From NCBI GenBank assembly GCA_002385745.1, contig DGEC01000041.1, forward strand, positions 18,083 to 82,082: 64,000 bases of DNA, written 5' to 3'. This DNA comes from Firmicutes bacterium UBA3936 (GTDB taxonomy: Bacteria > Bacillota > Dethiobacteria > Dethiobacterales > Dethiobacteraceae). A program made the translations under genes and the position numbers. This document shows positions 57,851-64,000 of this stretch, piece by piece (positions within the stretch are counted from its first letter, which is position 1; each line of letters begins with the position of its first letter). The notes beneath the pieces are model-generated. The model saw nothing but the letters and a program-made list of their open reading frames with translations, did not search any database and was not told where the DNA came from.

Positions 57851-58510
57851 TTACGGCTGCAATTCTTCGTAGACATCAACAGACACTATGTTGTAGCCGC
57901 GCTCTCTGAGCGCCTTTGTCACGGAATCCCCGTCTTCAGTAGTAAGTCTGATCACAACCAGCGCCTTTTCCGTATTTTCCCTGAAAACGGCAATCCGTGA
58001 AATATTGGCGCCGCAGTCTCTGATGACTTCGGCCATGTCAGCCAGTACACCGGGCTTATCTACCGTTAAAATTGTAATGCGGATCCCCTGCTCCCTTACT
58101 CCCAAAAGGTCTATAAAGGCATCGAAAATATTTGTTTCCGTAATTATTCCCACTAATTTGCCGTCTTCGCAAACCGGCAGTGCTCCAATCTTATGATCTC
58201 GCATCAAAAGAGCAGCTTCCTCCAGGAGCGCATCCGGGGAAACCGTGATGACGTTTTGCCGCTTGGGAAGCACATCGCCTATTTTCATTTTCGCCAGCAA
58301 ATAGTTGATTTCAAAGACACTCAGACTGGTAGCCGGTGAAGGGGATACTTCAATTAGGTCCCGTTCCGTAACGATTCCTACCAGCTTGTCTTTTTCCATA
58401 ACAGGCAGGCGGCGAATACTGTTGTTTCGCATAATATCCAATGCTTCGGCAATAGTTGTCTCGCGGGTAATGGTAATGGGATTTTTAGACATCCGTGAAC
58501 GTACATACAT
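57851..58510 (-). CDS. CBS-ACT domain protein (AcuB-like)
   Basis: A 219-residue regulatory protein: two CBS domains (SIRRLPVMEKDKLVGIVTER; HKIGALPVCEDGKLVGIITE) and a C-terminal ACT domain (ITILTVDKPGVLADMAEVIR, DCGANISRIAVF). CBS pairs bind adenine nucleotides and ACT domains bind amino acids, so it may sense both energy state and amino-acid supply. It follows livF by 15 bases with AGGAGG, and is the last gene of the branched-chain amino-acid transporter operon. Its target is unknown. Confidence 0.87.
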   Translation of the reverse strand: MYVRSRMSKNPITITRETTIAEALDIMRNNSIRRLPVMEKDKLVGIVTERDLIEVSPSPATSLSVFEINYLLAKMKIGDVLPKRQNVITVSPDALLEEAALLMRDHKIGALPVCEDGKLVGIITETNIFDAFIDLLGVREQGIRITILTVDKPGVLADMAEVIRDCGANISRIAVFRENTEKALVVIRLTTEDGDSVTKALRERGYNIVSVDVYEELQP

Positions 58511-58525
58511 CTTAAATCCTCCTTT

Positions 58526-59230
58526 TTACCCTCCCAGGTATGCTTTTTTAATTTGCTCGCTCTCCGCCAATTCCTGCGCAGGCCCGGAAGTCACAATCCG
58601 TCCGGTTTCCAGGACATACGCCCGGTTGGCAATGGACAGAGCCATCTTTGCATTTTGTTCCACCAGAAGAATTGTGGTGCCGGCTTCATTAATTTCCTTA
58701 ATAATAGAGAAGATTTCTTTGACCAGAATGGGCGCCAGCCCCATAGAAGGTTCATCCAAAAGCAAAAGTTTCGGTTGAGCCATTAAAGCCCGTCCCATGG
58801 CCAGCATTTGCTGCTCCCCGCCGCTCAGGGTCCCGGCCCGCTGGTTCAGCCTTTCGCGCAAACGGGGAAATTTTTCATAAACTTTCTCCAGTGTTTTTTT
58901 AAGACCTTCCTTCCCTTTCTGCAGGTAAGCACCCATTTCCAAATTCTCACGCACCGATAAATTGGCAAATATCCTGCGTCCCTCAGGAACCTGGGAGATG
59001 CCCATTCTAACAATTTCCTGGGCGGGACTAAAGGATATGTCTCGCCCGGAAAACATGATTTTGCCTCTTTTTTGTCTGATTAAACCGGAAATCGTTTGCA
59101 AGGATGTACTCTTCCCTGCTCCGTTGGCGCCGATCAAAGTTACAATTTCCCCTTCCTTCACTTCCAGGGAAACGCCTTTTAAAGCATGAATAGCACCATA
59201 ATAAACATCAATATTCTCTACTTTAAGCAT
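58526..59230 (-). CDS. livF: Branched-chain amino-acid ABC transporter ATPase LivF
   Basis: A 234-residue ATPase: LIGANGAGKSTSLQTISGLI (Walker A), GTLSGGEQQMLAMGRALM (signature) and LLLLDEPSMGLAP (Walker B). MGISQVPEGRRIFANLSVRE is typical of LivF. It pairs with LivG to drive uptake of leucine, isoleucine or valine, although some relatives import urea or other compounds. It starts three bases after the livG stop. Confidence 0.95.
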   Translation of the reverse strand: MLKVENIDVYYGAIHALKGVSLEVKEGEIVTLIGANGAGKSTSLQTISGLIRQKRGKIMFSGRDISFSPAQEIVRMGISQVPEGRRIFANLSVRENLEMGAYLQKGKEGLKKTLEKVYEKFPRLRERLNQRAGTLSGGEQQMLAMGRALMAQPKLLLLDEPSMGLAPILVKEIFSIIKEINEAGTTILLVEQNAKMALSIANRAYVLETGRIVTSGPAQELAESEQIKKAYLGG

Positions 59231-59233
59231 TCG

Positions 59234-59992
59234 CTAAGCCCCCTCCCCCAGGTAGGCTTCGATCACCCGTTTGTTGTTCTTTATTTCTTCCGGAGTCCCG
59301 TGAGCTATTACTTTGCCGTAGTCAAGGACGTAAATACGCTCACAAATACCCATAACCAAAGACATATCGTGTTCAATCAATAAAATGGTCAGGTCAAAGA
59401 GCTCGCGAATTTTTTCTATCAGAGCCATTAAATCTTTAGTCTCCAAAGGATTCATTCCGGCTGCAGGCTCATCAAGCAAAAGTATTTTTGGCTTTGCCGC
59501 CAGAGCGCGGACGATTTCCAGCCGGCGCTGCTCCCCGTAAGGCAGGCTGCTGGCCTGCTCGTCCTTTTTATCATCAAGGTTAAACATTTCCAACAATTCT
59601 ATGGCTTTTTCAGTCATCTGCTTTTCGCCCTGATAGTAGCTGCGCAAGCGCAAAAGCGTGCTGGGCAGTGAGTAGCTGCTATGCCAGTGGGAAGCTATTT
59701 TCACATTATCCAGGACTGAAAGGGAATCAAAGAGGCGAATATTTTGAAAGGTTCTTGCCATTCCTCTGGCCGTAATCTGGTAGGGCTTTTTGCCTACAAT
59801 CGACTCTCCCTCCAAAATTATTTCACCCTCTGTTGGCAGGTAGATCCCTGTGAGTAAATTAAAGACTGTTGTTTTCCCCGCGCCGTTAGGACCAATAAGT
59901 CCTACCAGTTCACCATGCCTCAATTCCAAATCCAGGTTGGATACAGCTGCTAAACCCCCGAAAGCTTTAGTCAGACGTTTTGTCATTAACAT
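59234..59992 (-). CDS. livG: Branched-chain amino-acid ABC transporter ATPase LivG
   Basis: A 252-residue ATPase: LIGPNGAGKTTVFNLLTGIY (Walker A), SLPYGEQRRLEIVRALA (signature), ILLLDEPAAGMNPLET (Walker B), and the LivG-type ARTFQNIRLFDSLSVLDNV. The ATG at 59992 follows GGGGAGG at eight bases and overlaps the end of livM by 26 bases, indicating coupling. Confidence 0.95.
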   Translation of the reverse strand: MLMTKRLTKAFGGLAAVSNLDLELRHGELVGLIGPNGAGKTTVFNLLTGIYLPTEGEIILEGESIVGKKPYQITARGMARTFQNIRLFDSLSVLDNVKIASHWHSSYSLPSTLLRLRSYYQGEKQMTEKAIELLEMFNLDDKKDEQASSLPYGEQRRLEIVRALAAKPKILLLDEPAAGMNPLETKDLMALIEKIRELFDLTILLIEHDMSLVMGICERIYVLDYGKVIAHGTPEEIKNNKRVIEAYLGEGA

Positions 59993-60929
59993 TGGCTGAT
60001 CCTCCCCTTTCTTTCCCCCCGAAAAGACGCTTGAAGGTCAATTCTTTTGTGCCCATTAAGCCCTGGGGACGGAAAACCATGATAATAACCAGCAGCAATG
60101 CGTAAATTACCATTCTGAGAGTACCGAAATTGATTAAGGCTGCATTCATAAAGGTTACCGCCACGGCGGCGATGACGGAGCCGGTAATGCTGCCAAGTCC
60201 GCCAAAAACAACCATTACCAAAGCATCAAAAGATTTCATAAAGCTGAAAGTAGCCGGTTGAATCAAAAAGAAATAATGAGCATAGAGCGCACCGGCTATG
60301 CCGACAAAAAATGCCCCGATGCTAAAAGCCAGCACTTTATAATAGGTAGTGTTTATGCCCATAGTTTCAGCGGCTATTTCATTGTCTCTGACAGAGATAC
60401 AGGCCCTGCCGTGGGTGGAATTAACAAAATTTTTAATGATAAATATGGTTAACAGTGTAAAAATATAGAGCCAGGTCCAGTTTGTCAGCTTGGGAATACC
60501 GTTAATACCTGCGGCTCCGCCTACATAATCTATGTTATCAAGCAGCCTGCGAATAATTTCTCCAAAGCCCAGGGTCGCAATTGCCAGGTAATCACCTTTT
60601 AAACGCAATGTGGGCAGGCCGATTAAAATGCCTACCAGGAAAGCGGCAGCGGCACCTGCCAGGACGGCCAAGAGAAAAGGCTGCCCCAACTTCATGGTTA
60701 AAATTACGGAAATATAAGCGCCTACGGCCATAAAACCTGCATGTCCCAAAGCAAGCTGCCCGGTAAAGCCGACGATTAGATTTAAGCTTACTGCAGCAAT
60801 AATATTTATCCCCATGAGGTAGAGATTAACCTGGTAATAAGGCGGGATTAACCCTGTCTCAGTAGCAAAAAAAACAGCAGCATAAAAAACAATAAGCAGG
60901 ATCCCAATGAGGAGATTTTCACGCTTCAA
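59967..60929 (-). CDS. livM: Branched-chain amino-acid ABC transporter permease LivM
   Basis: A 320-residue permease with eight or nine membrane helices. SLNLIVGFTGQLALGHAGFM, then LRLKGDYLAIATLGFGEIIR (coupling helix) and VVFGGLGSITGSVIAAV are LivM hallmarks. The start is TTG at 60929 with AGGTGAG upstream, nine bases after livH. Confidence 0.95.
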   Translation of the reverse strand: MKRENLLIGILLIVFYAAVFFATETGLIPPYYQVNLYLMGINIIAAVSLNLIVGFTGQLALGHAGFMAVGAYISVILTMKLGQPFLLAVLAGAAAAFLVGILIGLPTLRLKGDYLAIATLGFGEIIRRLLDNIDYVGGAAGINGIPKLTNWTWLYIFTLLTIFIIKNFVNSTHGRACISVRDNEIAAETMGINTTYYKVLAFSIGAFFVGIAGALYAHYFFLIQPATFSFMKSFDALVMVVFGGLGSITGSVIAAVAVTFMNAALINFGTLRMVIYALLLVIIMVFRPQGLMGTKELTFKRLFGGKERGGSANVNDKTSD

Positions 60930-60938
60930 TTATCTCAC

Positions 60939-61823
60939 CTACACTTTCTCATGGGTATCTTTCCCTAAAAGGCCCGTTGGTTTGACAACTAAAATAACTA
61001 TTAAAAGACCAAAGACCACCACATCTCTATAAGCGGAGCTCAAGTAGCCGCTGACCAAAGTTTCGATAATACCCAGTAAAAATCCGCCGGCCATGGCACC
61101 GGGAATAATCCCTATTCCTCCCAGTACGGCGGCGATAAATGCCTTTAAACCCGGCATCGAGCCCATCAGGGGGTGAATTGTCTGGTAATACATTCCCAAA
61201 AGAACGCCGGCTACGGCAGCAAAGGCTGAACCAATGGCAAAAGTAACGGTGATGACGGAATCAACGTTAACTCCCATTAAGAGTGCGGCATCCTTGTCAT
61301 AAGAAACCGCCCGCATGGCTTTGCCCGTTTTGGTTTTATGGACTATATACTGCAAGATGAACATCATAATGACGGTAATAATTAAAATAAGAATCTGGTG
61401 ACTGGTAATCGTTGCATTCCCGCCCAAAAACTTGTACGTTACCTTGTCCACCGCCCGGGGAAAGGTAACATAATCAGTACCGAAGACTTGCAGGCCTCCG
61501 TTCTGCAGAAAAAGGGAGACACCAATAGCCGTAATCAAAGCAGAAAGTCTGGTTGAATTGCGCAGCGGCTTATATGCTACACGCTCAACGATAATTCCCA
61601 GCACAACGGAAACAACCATGGCAACAATCAGGGCCGGGAAAAAGCCCAGCTCTAATTTGGTTATGGCAAAAAAACCGGCATAAGCGCCAATCATTAAGAT
61701 TTCCCCGTGTGCAAAATTAATCAGCTGAATGATGCCGTATACCATAGTATAGCCCAAAGCAATTAAGGCATAGATACTGCCCAGTGAAAGCCCGTTTAGC
61801 AGTTGAGCAATAAGCGTCTCCAT
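60939..61823 (-). CDS. livH: Branched-chain amino-acid ABC transporter permease LivH
   Basis: A 294-residue permease: LLNGLSLGSIYALIALGYTM, YGIIQLINFAHGEILMIGA and KAFIAAVLGGIGIIPGAMAG are the conserved LivH segments. It forms the channel with LivM. The ATG at 61823 with GAGGGG at five bases is chosen over a GTG two codons earlier. A hairpin separates it from the binding-protein gene upstream. Confidence 0.95.
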   Translation of the reverse strand: METLIAQLLNGLSLGSIYALIALGYTMVYGIIQLINFAHGEILMIGAYAGFFAITKLELGFFPALIVAMVVSVVLGIIVERVAYKPLRNSTRLSALITAIGVSLFLQNGGLQVFGTDYVTFPRAVDKVTYKFLGGNATITSHQILILIITVIMMFILQYIVHKTKTGKAMRAVSYDKDAALLMGVNVDSVITVTFAIGSAFAAVAGVLLGMYYQTIHPLMGSMPGLKAFIAAVLGGIGIIPGAMAGGFLLGIIETLVSGYLSSAYRDVVVFGLLIVILVVKPTGLLGKDTHEKV

Positions 61824-61884
61824 AAACACCCCTCATTTGCGAATTAAAGAGTTTGCCGGAAAAAGAACTCTGTTCAAAATAACA

Positions 61885-61913
61885 GTAATAAAGGGGGGAA
61901 TCAAGCCCCCCTT
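61885..61913 (-). terminator. Hairpin between binding-protein and permease genes
   Basis: AAGGGGGG pairs with CCCCCCTT (61891-61898 with 61906-61913) across a seven-base loop; on the minus strand TATTACTGTT follows. Such a partial terminator or RNA-stabilising hairpin would let the binding protein be made in excess over the membrane parts. Confidence 0.6.
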
Positions 61914-61918
61914 TTTTA

Positions 61919-63088
61919 CTATTTTGGAGCAATTTTTGTTTTGAGGGTTTGTTCTCCATCAACCATTTCGATGATGGAAATTTCTTTAACCGGATTATGC
62001 TGCTCGTCAAAGGAGAATCTACCGGTAATGCCGTCAAAATCCTTGGTCTCCGCCAATGCCTTGGTAATGGCTTCGGTGTCGGTTGAGCCTGCCCTTTTAA
62101 TTGCATCGGCTAACAGGTAAGCCGCATCATAGGCAGTAGCGGAAAATGACGCAGGAATTGAGCCGTATCTTTCTTTATAGGCATTAACAAAGTTTTGTAC
62201 TTTCTCACTGGGGTCTTGCGGAGAATAGTGGTTGGTGAAGTAAGTGTTGTTCAAAGCTTCAGGTCCGGCAACTTCCACCAGATCAGGCGAATCCCAGCCG
62301 TCGGCGCCCAGGAAAGGCACGTCAATTCCCAGTTCCCTGGCCTGGCTGACAATCTTGGCAACCTTTTCATAATAGCCTGGGATGTAAATCAGCTCGGCGC
62401 CCGATTGTTTAAATTTGGTCAGGGTAGGCCTAAACTCCAGGTCACTTTCAACGTAGCCTTCTTCTGCTACGACTTCCCCGCCCAAAGCGGTAACATGTTC
62501 CTTAAACACTTTATACAAGCCTTTGCTGTAATCATTGGTGTTGTCATAATAAACGGCTACTTTCTTGACACCCAGTTCTTTTACAGCAAATTCTGCACCC
62601 ACAATAGCCTGGGGAGGGTCAATGAAGCAGGTACGGAAAACAAACTCTCTTGTCTTGTTTGTCTGCGGGTCAACCGTAATGTCAGGATGGGTTGCCGAGT
62701 TGGTGATCAAGGGCACCTTGTACTCCGTAATAACAGGGATAGTGTTTAATGTAGCGCCCGTAGTTGCAGGACCCAGGTGAGCAACTACTTTTTCCTGGGT
62801 TACAAGCTTGGTGGCAACGCTTAATGCTTCTGTAGCATCCGACTTGTTGTCCAAAACAACAGCTTCAATTTTTTTCCCGAGCACACCGCCGGCTTCATTT
62901 ATTTCATCAAAAGCCAAAAGAATGGCGTCTTTTGCCGTTGTACCGTAAGCGGCTACATCGCCGGACAATTCATAGTTTACACCGACTTTAATTGTCTCCG
63001 AATCGCCGTCCTTACCGCCACACCCGGTTGCCGCCAAAGCCGCAACCAGCATCATAATCAGGACAACCAACCATTTATTGTTTTTCAT
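61919..63088 (-). CDS. livK: Branched-chain amino-acid-binding lipoprotein LivK
   Basis: A 389-residue periplasmic-type binding protein. The signal peptide ends in the lipobox ATGC (Cys 23), so it is anchored to the membrane as a lipoprotein. IKVGVNYELSGDVAAYG, then VVAHLGPATTGATLNTIPVI and VAVYYDNTNDYSKGLYKVF fit the Leu/Ile/Val-binding family. The start is ATG after GAGGAGG. It is the first gene of the liv operon. Ligand choice cannot be read. Confidence 0.94.
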   Translation of the reverse strand: MKNNKWLVVLIMMLVAALAATGCGGKDGDSETIKVGVNYELSGDVAAYGTTAKDAILLAFDEINEAGGVLGKKIEAVVLDNKSDATEALSVATKLVTQEKVVAHLGPATTGATLNTIPVITEYKVPLITNSATHPDITVDPQTNKTREFVFRTCFIDPPQAIVGAEFAVKELGVKKVAVYYDNTNDYSKGLYKVFKEHVTALGGEVVAEEGYVESDLEFRPTLTKFKQSGAELIYIPGYYEKVAKIVSQARELGIDVPFLGADGWDSPDLVEVAGPEALNNTYFTNHYSPQDPSEKVQNFVNAYKERYGSIPASFSATAYDAAYLLADAIKRAGSTDTEAITKALAETKDFDGITGRFSFDEQHNPVKEISIIEMVDGEQTLKTKIAPK

Positions 63089-63321
63089 TATTGACCTCCT
63101 CGTGCATATTTTAAAGCTAAATAATTCTACCCCTTCTCCCCCTGCATCAGCAGGCTCTCACCCATAAATTCGGGCTGCCAAGGTGTAAACCCGCTCCCAC
63201 TATAGAAAGATTATATAATAGCTTAAAAAGTGCTGTCAATACAGCCTTGACATTCCCTGTTTTTTGGCAGCGTCTTTTCAAAACCCGTCTTCAAAATGCC
63301 GGCTTATGACCTGCCGTTTTA

Positions 63322-64000
63322 TTAAAATGCCGGAATAACGCTCCCCTTATAATTATCCTCGATGAACTTTTTCACTTCCGGCGACTGCAGGGCTTGGGCA
63401 AGTTTTTTAATGCTTTCCCTGTCCTTGTCTTCTTCCCGCACAACCAGGACGTTGGCAAAGGGAGAGTCTTTGGCTTCCATAAATATGGAATCCTCCACCG
63501 GGTTTAGATTGGCCTCGAGCGCATAGTTGCTGTTAATTACGCACAGGTCCATTTCAGTTAATGCCCGGGGCAGCATGGCCGCATCCATCATCTGGATTTT
63601 AAGATTTTTGGGATTCTCTACAATATCGGCATCGGTGGCGGTAACACCGGCACCTTCTTTTAATTTTATCAGTCCGGCGGCTTCAAGAACATTTAATGCC
63701 CGGCCGCCGTTGGTGGCGTCATTCGGTATGCCTACGGAAGCTCCGTCCTCCAGCTGGTCCAGGCTGTCGATTTTGTCGGAGTAAACACCCATGGGTTCGG
63801 TATGCACCTTCACAATCCACACCAGGTTGTCATTGGTTCTGGCATTATAGTCATCCAGATACGGTACATGCTGGAAGAAATTAGCGTCAATTGTTTTATC
63901 CTTCAAAGCCGGGTTGATTAATACATAATCCGTAAACTCTTCAATTTCAAGCTCGATGCCTTCTTTTTCCAGCAGCGGCTTAACCACTTCCAGAATTTCC
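63322..64000 (-). CDS. metQ: MetQ/NlpA-like substrate-binding lipoprotein, N-terminus outside window
   Basis: The last 226 residues of a binding protein; the reading frame continues beyond the right edge, so the start and signal peptide are not visible. DANFFQHVPYLDDYN, GVYSDKIDSLDQLEDGASV, IPNDATNGGRALNVLEAAGL and INSNYALEANLNPVED match the D-methionine-binding MetQ/NlpA family. The matching ATPase and permease genes (metN, metI) would lie upstream, outside the window. No clear terminator was found; the 233-base gap before livK has no gene. Confidence 0.92.
   Translation of the reverse strand, partial: EILEVVKPLLEKEGIELEIEEFTDYVLINPALKDKTIDANFFQHVPYLDDYNARTNDNLVWIVKVHTEPMGVYSDKIDSLDQLEDGASVGIPNDATNGGRALNVLEAAGLIKLKEGAGVTATDADIVENPKNLKIQMMDAAMLPRALTEMDLCVINSNYALEANLNPVEDSIFMEAKDSPFANVLVVREEDKDRESIKKLAQALQSPEVKKFIEDNYKGSVIPAF

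Noticed and set aside
63293..63333. Direct repeat AAAATGCCGG at the end of the metQ-like gene
   Set aside because: Only ten bases, two copies, one of them within the stop region; probably chance in sequence rich in CCGG.

Overview
The window looks like chromosome of an endospore-forming, Gram-positive anaerobe of the Bacillota, most likely class Clostridia. The evidence is a SASP gene (sspH), the yqfC/yqfD sporulation pair with a sigma-E-like promoter, an SLH-anchored exoprotein, T-box and M-box leaders, a multisubunit [FeFe] hydrogenase, pyruvate phosphate dikinase, URO-D-family methyltransferase-like genes and cobalamin genes. I cannot name the genus. Starts are often GTG or TTG, usually with strong Shine-Dalgarno (SD) sequences. 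No tRNA, rRNA, insertion sequence, prophage block or CRISPR array is visible.

Layout. 1-6.7 kb: two URO-D-family genes, sspH, an alkaline phosphatase with SLH repeats, a PucR-type and a TetR-type regulator. 6.7-16.8 kb: an FAD/Rieske oxidoreductase, a divergent LspA-like protein, a split transketolase, two CoA-dehydratase-activase-related genes, an isochorismatase-family hydrolase, a lipoprotein, a TtcA-like enzyme and mgtE behind an M-box riboswitch plus a previously unlisted 30-codon leader ORF. 17.3-19.4 kb: cbiB-cobD (cobalamin lower-loop assembly).

19.6-40.2 kb is a long minus-strand block that largely keeps the classic Bacillus order: hinT-like, rpsU, nfeD, floA, yqfC, yqfD, phoH, pgpH, ybeY, dgkA, cdd, era, recO, glyQ, glyS, a ccpN-like regulator, the PPDK regulatory protein, then ppdK. 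DUF881 and DUF4342 genes are interleaved. The ccpN-like gene appears to start at an ATC codon and is preceded by a duplicated 16-bp operator-like palindrome.

40.4-50.8 kb is accessory in character: a twin P-loop ATPase, a Bce-type two-component system with its ABC transporter and a matching operator, an FGE/C-type-lectin-fold protein whose C-terminus looks like the variable region of a diversity-generating retroelement target, a MATE exporter, a CD3324-family protein behind a structured leader with its own small ORF, and an atypical response regulator with Glu at the phosphorylation site.

50.9-56.6 kb encodes a three-gene [FeFe] hydrogenase: a NuoE-like subunit, a NuoF-like subunit fused to a GltD/NfnB-like NADPH module, and HydA with the full H-cluster motifs. 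A Rex-like site and other repeats lie upstream. 56.9-64 kb holds a beta-lactamase-like hydrolase, a complete branched-chain amino-acid (Liv) ABC transporter operon ending in a CBS-ACT protein, and the 3' part of a MetQ-like lipoprotein gene.

The most notable candidates are the two-tier mgtE leader (M-box followed by an MgtL-like acidic/proline ORF), the hydrogenase carrying both NADH- and NADPH-type modules, the DGR-like protein, and the ATC-initiated ccpN-like gene. All functional statements come from reading the sequence and from memory of the families; no database search was run.
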